64,000 nucleotides of DNA from Straminergon stramineum (lineage: Eukaryota; Streptophyta; Bryopsida; Hypnales; Calliergonaceae). The notes below the pieces were generated by a model. That model made no database searches, was not told the DNA's origin, and saw only the letters and a program-made list of their open reading frames with translations. The first letter of the stretch is position 1, and each line of letters opens with the position of its first letter. Positions 37,170-46,627 of the stretch are shown in pieces. The stretch spans positions 45,109,218-45,173,217 of the forward strand of contig OY987263.1 in assembly GCA_963920665.1 (NCBI GenBank). Direction: 5' to 3'. Both the position numbers and the translations under genes were made by a program.

Positions 37170-39910
37170 CTCCTGATTAACTATCTGATTTAATAACATT
37201 GGCTCTGGTGTCTCGGTTTGTACTCATTCTTTGATCACTGGTTTGGGAAACTTTCACTAATATTGTTGATTTTCACTAATCTAATGGATTTTTGACTAAT
37301 CTAATTTTCAGACTTAATTAACTCTAAAACTAATCAATTTTGGGGGGTTTTGGGGAACTTCTTAAATTCTAAACTAACAATCTAATTTTTTGGGATTTTT
37401 GGGAAAAGATTAAAACTAAACAACTAAGTATTCTAAGCTAATTGAAATCTCCTTCTAGGATAATTTTAATGACTCTGACTAAAGGAAAACTAATCTAAAT
37501 TTTGGTTTTCTCTAACTACTACTAAGGATTTTATCAAGAATTCAAACTAAGAAATTTTGACTACTTTTCTCTAATCTTTCTCACTAAATCAAATGTTCCT
37601 AATTAGTACACTTGCAGAACATTTTTCCAAGCATGCAACTAAGGAAATTTTCCCAAGTGTTAATTTCAAATCTTTGAAAGTCAAAGCTTCGCCGTGTGGG
37701 GGCAACTCCAAGTATACACGGTGTCAATGATCAAATTTTAGTATTTTGAAAGTCAATTTTTAAAGGAGATACACATGACAGTGTTTAAACTGAACATTAA
37801 AGATTAATTCTTTTAAAATTTCAAAGTATCCAAGTTTAATCACTAAAGGAGGTACGCATGACATCGTTTAAACTGAACTTTAACAATTAAAGTTCCAATC
37901 TTCGTTATACAACGAATTTTGGGCAGGGGTTGGTTTAATCAACTTTTGGCAAAGTCAAGCTTCACTGCCTTAAGTATATTAATACCAGATTCTGTTGTAA
38001 TGAGCACAATTTGTTAGTATTCAAGAAATCTTAAACGAAATTAGAGTTTGGAGGTCTATCCCTTCTAAAACTCTCACAATTCAAAGAAAATGGAGGCTTA
38101 GTCCGGAGAACTTAAAGAAATCAAATAGAAATTACTTTGAAGGGACCCTCTTGTCCTTTAAAGTGTGCAAATGAAGAATTAGAATGAAACTTAGGTTGGA
38201 TCTCGACCTGGATTAGTGCTCCGACTACACCGGTAGCACAAAAACAAAGGTTAGATATAAGAATGAGGGTACCGACAACCTCGAGGGAAGGGCCTTTTAT
38301 ACTTGTCCCAGGCCCCTCCTCGGTAAGTTGTTGGTGGAAAAACATTTACTTTTGATCCTGAGATATTTCCTAAACTACCCTAATGTAATTCCAAAATAAT
38401 CTTTGTTTAATGAAAGAACTCTTTAGAATCCTCTCCATTTAGCTAATAAATCTTGGCTAAATCAAATCCAAGATCTTTTTCCAAAGATATTTTGAAAATA
38501 ACCCTAATTAACCTAGATATTTTGCTAATTACCCAAAGTATTTCTAAATTGTCTTTTTTTAAACAAAATATGGATTGTTACGCAAGAAAAGAGGTCTTAC
38601 CCAAATCCAATCTTCAATTTTCCAAAAGATATTTGCGAAATTAACTTTGAATTACGACAAATTACTCTAAAAAAGTTAAATCTATTGCTAGACCCCTCCT
38701 ATCTTTTAAGGAACAACTCCAAATTGAAAAATGATTGCGCCATTGTGTTTAGAAGACCCAAATTAGCATAGGAGACCCCCTACCTCCTTCTTCCAAGCCC
38801 TTCGTAAGTGTAAAATCAACTTACGGTAACTCCAAAGAAAGGTGAAAACTCTAACTTTTGGAATTTGTTTCCTTTGAGGAAACCATCTATCTAGGGTTAC
38901 TTAGAAGGTTCGTGGGAGTAAGAAAAGACCCCTCATTCATGTCATTTGGACACCGCCATCTCCTGGTATGCCAGTCAACCCGCCGTAAAGTCGTAAATTC
39001 TTCGAAAGTCCAATGTCGTTGCCGATTCTGGTACCTAGGAATGTTAGAATGTCTTCAAACTTTGTGGAATGATTTATTAGCACACAACACACTATCCTAA
39101 TTTTTAGTGGGATTTTACCGCAACATGGGTAATTCCTAGAAATTGACGACCATGTTCAAAGGCAGTTGACTTCCCATGGAGTTATTGTAATAGTTTCAGG
39201 AAATTCCGAAACTTTTTGGGTAGCTTCTAGGAAACTCCCAAAACCAAAGTGCAACATTACATTTCACTTTGCACTATTCATAGGGAAGCTAAAATTAGCA
39301 ATTGCCTTTTAATTTCCGCCCGAGGGGGAAATTATTCTTGTATCGGGGAATCTTGGAACAACTGGCTCCAATGGTGGCTCTTGGTATGCTTTTAGAGTAA
39401 AATCACCTTTCTTCATACTCCGGTCGCTCTCCCATTATTTTATTTGCAGATTGGATAATTCTTCTATAAGTTACCTGCAAATAAGAACTTACCAATCCAA
39501 ATTCTTACGAATTGGATGGTAACCTATACTAGACTCTCTAGACCTAAAATGGACTTAGCCATCTTGTCACATGCAATTGTAAGACTTAATTTAACATCGA
39601 CGACTACTAGGACTGGCTAACACTGAAACCCTTAGTTCTCTCAGAAATACTTAATCGACCTCTCAGACTCTCAACTAGGCATTAGAAGTATGAAATTTGA
39701 GTATTTTATATACTCTACACTTCTAGGATGACCCCTCACTGTATTGGTAGGGACTTCTACCAAATACCACTCAAACACTCTTTTTATGCATTCTTGCATA
39801 TAATTACACTAAAATACTGACTAAAACAAAACAAAACAAAAACCCTGAGTTCCAAGTGCCAACTTGAGGGCTCACAATTTGCCTATTGAAAAATTTGAAA
39901 AATTCTATAC
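37170..39910. other. AT-rich DNA, no gene recognised
   Basis: Frames are short and lack domains. A repeated phrase GGAGxTACxCATGACAxxGTTTAAACTGAAC occurs at about 37,765 and 37,850, a small local duplication. Confidence 0.4.
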
Positions 39911-39919
39911 TATTATAAA

Positions 39920-40220
39920 TTGTTTCATACTAACCTGATGGATTCCAAGTTTCCATCTCACGACATACCATTTGTAGTTTCTCGTTCTATGGCATTCGAA
40001 GAAGTAGTAAAGAAGACAGCTGAGTTTAAAAAGCCATACAACTCGCCATTGTACCTTGCCGTTCGAACAAAATTGTTGGACCAAGCGTCCAAGCAAGGGC
40101 AGATCTTAAGGTGAAGCTACATAAAAGGACCGAGGATAGTATAAGAAAATTTGGTGCAACCCTCTCTATTGATGGATGGAGCTTGGTTACAAATCGGCCA
40201 TTGGTGTCGCAGCACAGGAT
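39920..40220 (+). pseudogene. hAT transposase fragment (DUF659-type region)
   Basis: The plus strand gives IPFVVSRSMAFEEVVKK and SPLYLAVRTKLLDQASK. After a frameshift near 40,105 it gives SIRKFGATLSIDGWS with NRPL behind it. This order is typical of the DUF659 part of plant hAT transposases; the Asp in DGWS is the first catalytic acid. The zinc-finger N-terminus and everything after NRPL are missing, and relic copy B's sequence starts about 100 bp later. It is a dead remnant. It keeps the Asp that the hAT gene at 56,169-59,447 has lost. Confidence 0.8.
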
Positions 40221-40329
40221 AAGTAAATTCTCTATTATGCTCACAAAAATCACTCTAGAGCATAACAAAGTGACTCTAAAGATCGAACCCACGAGATTCT
40301 GTGAAGTATTTACTTGATTTGGGCGAGTA

Positions 40330-41280
40330 AGCGCTTTCACCCTCTAAAACTTCCTTTTCGGTCCTAGATCTAAAACCAGAAACAAACAACCACCCAGAGG
40401 ATCAAGACCGGATTACTTCCCACCCGATTCAGAAATCCTCCGTTAAAACCAATTCTTCCAATCTCCAGGACCTAAACAATTCCGGTCCTGGCACTACTCT
40501 GAACCAATCCGCTCCGGCTGGTTCCTGTATCTTCCCAACACTCTTCCGGTTTAGTTTTGCCTCTATTGGACCATTAGAGGGTTCGTCGCTTAGGTTTCTG
40601 AGTGGTAGGCCCACCACTCCTTCTATGGATTATAGTGGTTGAAGACCCACTGTTCTCTGCCTTCCTCTCCTAACTACTTTGGATCCGGTTTGATCCCTCA
40701 CAACAATCCAGACAGCAATCTGGAATGCAGGTCACACAGAGATCCCCCGTACGATCCGTTCTTACTACAACGACCTCAATGCTAGCTCCTACCCGTGCGA
40801 AGCTAGGTGATTACAAGTGTACTCATCCGTTCCAACAGTACCTAGTATCATTCCGTTTACCAACTACGGTGATGAGACCTCTCAGAAGTTCGGACACTCG
40901 ACCGGACTACCCGTCCAGGAGTTCTAGCGCGACTAAAGATACCCTCCCTATCCGCCTAGCCTAACAGCGGCTATCTCACCCGGAACTTGAAAACCCTAGA
41001 TCTTGCTGAGGCACTGAAATACACTCCCAACACTTACATAACCTGCACACACACTAAGGATCGGAAACTATCGCACTAAGGGGAGAAATCTAACCACAAC
41101 TCTACCTTACACCTTCCTAACTCCACATCATGCAAACCTACCAAGCTTAGGAGATACACACAACGAGAGAGCGCATACAAAGGTATAACAAAAATTGCAA
41201 AAAGAAGACTCCCAGCGTCCCTCGCGGGCGCTGACTATATACATTTCAAAAAGTTACAAATGGGCGGGAAAACTCGCGAA
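40330..41280 (-). repeat. 3' flank of relic copy B (shared with copy A)
   Basis: This lies downstream of the copy B relic on the minus strand, richer in GC and in CpG than the surrounding DNA. Landmarks parallel those at 27,430-28,240. No coding sequence is supported. Confidence 0.4.
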
Positions 41281-41380
41281 AGTTCTGCCGCCATCTCGGT
41301 CAGACTTTCCGATCCTACCTACTCCCCACTGGACCGGAACAGGTTCCGTATCCATTCCTACTCTACCTACTCTGTACATC

Positions 41381-43014
41381 CTAAGTCCCTATTCGCGATC
41401 CGATGGTCGCGCTGTCCGCTCCCGGGTCCATCTGCTCGAAAACCTCGTTTAGGTTCTGACTCCTCTCGATCTCCTGAGGTCGAGGAACCGGATTGCCTTC
41501 TGTGGACGCGGGTGGTGAGTCCAAGTCGATGGCGATTCCAGGCGTGCCGGCCTGGGTCGTTCTCTTGGACTTGGGGGTCGTATCCTTCCCCTCTCCTGCC
41601 GTCACTTCCGGGAACGAATCCGGGAGGGAGATATCTGAGAGTCGAATACCGCGAGAGCAAGTTGCTCCCAACAGTATCCGGGTACTCTCCTCCATCCAGT
41701 CCGCTGCCTTCTGTGCCTCCTTCATTGCCGCTTCTACCTGCTCGGCAAAGTCGTTGAGGATCCGTACCATTCGGGAACCGGATAGCTTCTTCTCCTTGTG
41801 CACCCGCTCGTCAAACAACTTGGCTTTGGTGAGGGCCGTTCCGGTTTCCCCAAACGTGGCCTTCACTTGCTCCATCATCTGCCGAGCATCCTCTGCAATA
41901 GACTTGGTGGTGGCGAAGTTCTCCTGGTGCACCAAGATCTCTGTCTTCATCCGATCCACCTCCTCTTGTAGCTAGCGGATCTCTGCTTCCTGCTTCCGGG
42001 ACTCGACTAGATCAGAAATACAGCCCGCCACCTTTTCTGGTAGCTCTCGGTCGGGTGCTGCTCCCACCAACTGCCCGACGGCTACGACTATCCTTCTCTT
42101 CCGTTCCCTATCCATCCGAATGTCACAAAGGACCTTCACCAGAGGTGGGAATGGATCCTCGGGATCCATTGTCTTCTCCTCTTCCGGTTTCCCTTTCGGA
42201 GCGGGAGTGTTGGGCCCAGGTGGCGTTCGTCGTTTGTTCGGGGAGGTAGTCTTGTGATGCTTGACCGGCGGTACTGGCGCTTCCTCGTCCTTTGACTCCG
42301 AATCCTCTCCCGGTTCAGAACCGGATTCGCTCTCCCGATCTGATCCTGATTCCCCATATCTGAGAACTACTTCCTAATTCTTATACACCTCGTCCTCTCT
42401 GTCGTTCAGGAGTTGATTTGACTGATAGAGGTGCATCAAGTAGGGACTGATTGGAGTTGCCCTACTCTTTCCGATTCTACTAACTAACTGGAGCACCAGA
42501 TCGGAAATGATCCGCGCCCAGTCGACTTTCCGGTCTCCTCTTAGAGCCCTGAAAATAGTGTTCGCAAGGGTAATAGTTACCCTTGTTGGCTTTTTCGGAT
42601 GGAGGATCGGAACGAGGAACTGTAGGAGTCGGCGGTTCCGCTCATCCTTACAGTCGTCTATGGCGTATCTGTCCTTCGAGTTCACTGCTCCCTCGAACTT
42701 GCCTCGGACGAAGTCGTCCTTCCGATTGGCCATCCTGAATCCTCCCGGCCGGAAGCTGTACACTGACCTTTAGACTTCTTCCGTCTAGAGAGGCGGAACC
42801 GCTCTCAGCGTATTATCAAACTCGTTAGACACTTTACCCGAGAGTTCTCGGACGAAGACTTCCTCCTTGAAACCCCGGGGTTTGGTTGCAAACCCTATAC
42901 AACCCATGGAGTTTAAGTCGTCCATGAGTTCCGCTCGGGTATCCTCTAACAACGGGATTACCGGAACTACTTTCCGGAGTTTGACATCTGACGACGAGCT
43001 AGCCTAACCTCTAG
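41381..43014 (-). pseudogene. Relic copy B: transposon-associated protein, near-complete frame with in-frame stops
   Basis: One minus-strand frame stays open without any frameshift for about 545 codons except for five stops: TAG at 43,004, 42,785, 42,374 and 41,972, and TAA at 42,770. In order it encodes a segment with MGCIGFATKPRGFKEEV, the conserved domain (VPILHPKKPTRVTITLANTI; KVDWARIISDLV; TPISPYLMHLYQSN), an acidic Ser/Glu and Pro/Lys linker, and a helical region (PPLVKVLCDIRMDRERKRR). A coiled coil with GSRMVRILNDFAEQVEAAM and a Pro/Ser-rich tail follow. Copy A is the paralogue. The absence of frameshifts with four TAG codons points to point-mutation decay of CAG or TGG codons, or to readthrough. 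The function is unknown; resemblance to plant transposon-associated domains is loose. The true start is not clear. Confidence 0.65.
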
Positions 43015-43280
43015 TCCTTTTGAGCTGCGGCATGGTCGCGGACGAGCTACTGGGAACCCTTTCCGATCCTGCCTTACTGTCGCTCTCCTAGCCGCACGTT
43101 CCGTTCCTTTCCTTCACTCTCCGATCTCAACCGGAAATCAAACTAACACTGTAGCGGACACTAGAACACTCGCGAAAACCACTCGCCATAGTAATTGACA
43201 CGGAACGCCTAAGCTGACAGACACGAGGAGCGCTGGAAAATGAAAAAGTGAAAAGGGGTGCGACTGGCTAGGCCAGCCCC

Positions 43281-43286
43281 TTTATA
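43281..43286 (-). promoter_or_regulatory. TATA box candidate for relic copy B
   Basis: CCAGTATAAAGGGG lies on the minus strand about 270 bp upstream of the copy B coding relic, a plausible core promoter. The TATAAAGG/GC form resembles the TATA boxes of units 1 and 2. Confidence 0.4.
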
Positions 43287-43885
43287 CTGGTTGGACCCCA
43301 TTGCCACCTCAGCACGAGCTAATCTGGATCCGGTTTCTGTAGGGTATCCGGTCCGTCACCTATCCGGTCCGACATCTGCTCTTATCCGTTTATTCTCTGG
43401 AAACGAGATGGAGTAGATCTTGTTGCTAATTCATTCTCCACTTCTATTTCCACTCCTTCTGGTTTCTTAACCAAATCCGGATACCCTTATCTAGCTATCC
43501 GGTTAGTATTACTAAGTAAAACCAAAAAAATTAGAATTTCATGCTGCCACACTTATACACTATTACTATGAGCGAACAACCGCATTCACTCTGAATGTTA
43601 TCAATTGTTTATGATTATCAAGCAACACTTTCATCTATCTACTTTAGTCATGAGCCAAATTCCCTCACCAATTTCACTAGGGTATTGCCAATTGTATTCT
43701 AGAAAATTATACATGTCAGCCACAATAGAAACAGTAGATCCAAAACATGTGATCTCAATTTCTATCATGAATACTATGTGTTACAATGAATGACGAGGCA
43801 CAATGCGAATAGGACTATCTATACCAAATGGTAGTGGAAGCATGGATTGAAAATTGGACATTGTTGTAAACAAATTCCTTCAAAG

Positions 43886-44040
43886 CATGGTTGTCATAGT
43901 AGACAGACGTCCGGTTCGCCCGTCCGTCCGTCTGGGACGTCCGTTAGAGGTCTCGCCCGTCCGATACAGTCAACACAAAGTTGACTTCATGAAAACAGAA
44001 AAATAGGCCACGTGGATGCCACATGGATTCTGCAACATGC
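43886..44040 (+). mobile_element. Unit 1 left terminus (hAT-like end)
   Basis: The sequence from CATGGTTGTCATAGTAGACA resembles the unit 2 left end, which starts CAGGGTTGTT. Both then continue with CpG-rich TCG/CCG words and a segment containing CACGTGG or ACGTGG and GTTGAC or TTTGAC, before the GC-rich array. CAGGG-type ends are usual for hAT elements. The preceding 8 bp are CTTCAAAG; I did not find a matching right end inside the window, so the extent of unit 1 (about 43.9 to 53.4 kb) is provisional. Confidence 0.5.
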
Positions 44041-44120
44041 AGGGCGCGGACGGAATTGTCAAGGCGCGGACGCGATCGTCAGGGCGTAGACGGAATCGTT
44101 AAGGCGCGGACTGGATTTAC
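44041..44120 (+). repeat. Unit 1 left array, exact 20-bp repeat, four copies
   Basis: Four consecutive 20-bp units (AGGGCGCGGACGGAATTGTC and variants) carry the motif GGCGCGGAC in plus orientation. The same motif occurs in the opposite orientation at 52,800-53,390, near the right side of the unit, and in both orientations between the divergent promoters at 46,310-46,490. Confidence 0.9.
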
Positions 44121-44600
44121 ATATGCTAAATTAATATGCTTTTACATATTTCCATTTCATATTTCATATTTCATATGCCATATTCCAAGTCACTCCAACA
44201 CTCCATATTTTTTTCTTCATTCCTAAAATTCTTCCAATCTACTTCAATGTCATTTTTTTTTGGTGGATCATTTCTTTTTTTTTAGGGGGCTTCATGAACT
44301 CCTAAAACATAGGCATAGTGAAAACATAAAGTGTATGTATTTTTATACCAAACTATTGCATTCATTGTTTTTATTTAAGTTTTATCATCAATTCATAGAA
44401 CTCATAAAAATGCAATGAGAAAGAACAATCAAATGAAATATTAATATATTATGAGATTTTGAGTATAGAATACATCCGATTTTATATATATTTTGAGGTG
44501 TTTGGCAATTTCCAAGTAGGTACACATGGTCCTCTATGAGGATGATTTACCTTCTATGCCTAAACTATATGCTAAACTACAAAAGTGAAACAACTAAATA

Positions 44601-46143
44601 CTATGTACGATAACAACAATCTGGCATAGTCCAACAGTGGGGTGCGTTTCTCAATGTGTCTAGAACATCTGGCACTAACGCCCTTTCACTCACATCCTCT
44701 TTTACGAGGCTTTCCAATTTGATCCTGAGGTTCTGATATTGCTCTGGATTCTTCGTTGTAAAGTATTTGGGGTTCCAGTCCTCTTTCCAAATTGCAGCTG
44801 CTATCCATCCCGCCGCATGTGCATCAACAGCTATGGAGTACAAATGTGTTTTCTGCATGGCCTCAATTGAATTTGTTGAACCCTACTCTCCGTATACATA
44901 AAACAATTCAGGGGCTGTAAACCTTTGCTTCTTCTTCTCTTTTGCCAGAATCTCCATGCTGGGAAAGCCATACCTTGATGGCTCCTTCTCTACAACTCGG
45001 CTAGAAAGTCCCCAATCACATATCCCTACGAACACCCTCTGCTCTTTCCAATCATCAAAATGGAGCGAAACATTGGATGGAGTTATGTTTGTTGTGCATG
45101 TACTGTGCATCGTGGCATTTCCCCACAATGACAAGCAAGGAGAGTGTTAAGTTCACTCGGTTCTTTCGGTAAGTTGCAACCCATGCAAGCTCCTCTTTTG
45201 TCAACCCCGTACCTTGTTCACGCTCAATGTCATCCACATCCACTGATTCGCTCACTTTCGAATTGTATTTGGATAAGAAAGAAATTAGAGATCCTCCATT
45301 CCACCACAGCGTATAGCCTTCCATCGTTTTAGGGTGGAGGTACGCAATTCGAATGATGCCAGGATGTATCACTGGACACCCTCCCGCCTCATTGATGATT
45401 CCTTGGCGCTTCTCCTTTTCATTTGTGGTTTTCAAGCTCTTCCCAGCAAAAAATATCCAACTAGGAATGCTCTCAAGTTTTGTAAGCATCACCTTCCTCA
45501 CGGTCCCATATGAACCAACCGCACTCTGTTCCGGCATGGGGATGACTTTTACTGAACTTTCAAGCCACTTGAATGTTCCACTCACACAATGAGCCCTTAT
45601 TGCGTCTTCAATTGTCACTTTCCATGGTGCTTGCTTTTTCTTACGCGATGAAGAAAATTGTTGAGCAAAATTTTGAATGATTTTCAATTTTGCAACCAAC
45701 TCTTTGTTCTGCATGTCCCAATCGCTACCATCTTCTTTCTTACCCGTGTGGTAACACCAATTTGACACTATATTGGTTGTGAGGGCAACTACCTGTTTAT
45801 CCAGCCAATCTTGGTGCAACCAATAATTAGAGAAATTGTTGAATTTCTTAGATGCTTCAAACTTTGACTCCAGCTCCCTTCGCAAGTCCCTTGTCAGTTT
45901 GTGGTATCCTTCTTCGTTGTGCGCCACATACTCCCTGGTCAACATAGTTGTACCTCGACGAGTGTAGAACACCAGAGCTATTACTCTCCCTTCAACTATG
46001 AATTCATGTGGAGGCATATGGGGATTTTGGGTTTTTTTGCGCTTCTTTTGGCCTGATGAGGAAGGATTTGATGAACCTGAGGACATCAATGTGTTCGTGG
46101 ATGGAATTACCATCTCACCGACATCATCCAAATCTTTAAACAT
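44601..46143 (-). pseudogene. Protein-kinase-like gene, unit 1 (one frameshift, one internal TAG)
   Basis: The protein begins with a helical region of about 170 residues. A kinase-like domain follows: glycine loop SAVGSYGTVRKV, lysine segment FFAGKSLK, hinge-like YTLWWNGGSL, and catalytic-loop-like HDAQYMHN/NITPSNVSLHF. CDWG stands in place of DFG, then an APELFYVYG segment and YSIAVDAHAAGW (subdomain IX-like Asp). A 1-nt insertion in the run AACAAACATAAC near 45,105 shifts the frame exactly in the catalytic loop, and TAG at 44,883-44,885 interrupts the rest. The same frame then runs on to 44,601. The ATG at 46,143 is preceded by open frame to about 46,215 with a pyrimidine-rich AG, so an upstream exon is possible. 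Copy 1 lies at 19,110-20,226. The substrate is unknown. Confidence 0.7.
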
Positions 46144-46309
46144 GGGACGTTTTTCGCAGATCCACTCCCTTCCCTTGTCATAATGAAAAAATTTGGTATG
46201 ATGGGCCTCCGTATCTATCCGAAAGCACGAAAGTTAAAAAAAATTCAAAAAAACCAGGTCACATATGTGGGCCAAGCCCACCACCCACCAAACTCACTCA
46301 CATAGGCCG

Positions 46310-46490
46310 CGGGGACAAACTAGCGTGTGAGGCATAGGGCGCGGACTTGGCAAAGAAATGAGGGCGGGGACTCGCTTTATATAGTCCCCCCACTCATGTC
46401 CACGCCCTGACTTTTAGTATTCCCGCCCCTCTCCCAGAGGTCCACGCCCCCTGCGATGGCGTCCGCGCCCTGGTGTCCCCCACCTCCAAC
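46310..46490. promoter_or_regulatory. Unit 1 bidirectional promoter with palindromic GC-rich array
   Basis: It lies between the divergent kinase-like and coiled-coil genes. The left half has AGGGCGCGGACTTGG and GAGGGCGGGGACTCG; the right half has the complementary GTCCACGCCCTG, TCCCGCCCC, GTCCACGCCCC and GTCCGCGCCCTGG. The array is thus a loose palindrome centred near 46,410. Each half carries the same TATA box in opposite orientation, listed separately. Confidence 0.7.
46374..46383 (-). promoter_or_regulatory. TATA box for kinase-like gene
   Basis: The minus strand reads TATATAAAGC, about 230 bp upstream of the ATG at 46,143. It mirrors the plus-strand box at 46,491. Confidence 0.65.
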
Positions 46491-46500
46491 TATATAAAGC
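46491..46500 (+). promoter_or_regulatory. TATA box for coiled-coil gene
   Basis: TATATAAAGC lies 128 bp upstream of the ATG at 46,628. It is the same 10-bp word as the minus-strand box, about 107 bp away. Confidence 0.7.
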
Positions 46501-46627
46501 CGTTTCCGCCCCATTTGTGCCCGCCCTGCATACTCTCAGCCTTCCACCTCTTTGTTGAGTTGGTTGTGAGCGTTGTGCGGGGTCTACTTGATTGCCACGT
46601 TGGAGGTTTTCAAATTTTTTTGCAAAA

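Noticed and set aside
41260..41975. Long plus-strand frames (165 and 160 codons) opposite relic copy B
   Set aside because: They are shadows; the minus strand here has a paralogue-supported protein with coiled-coil composition.
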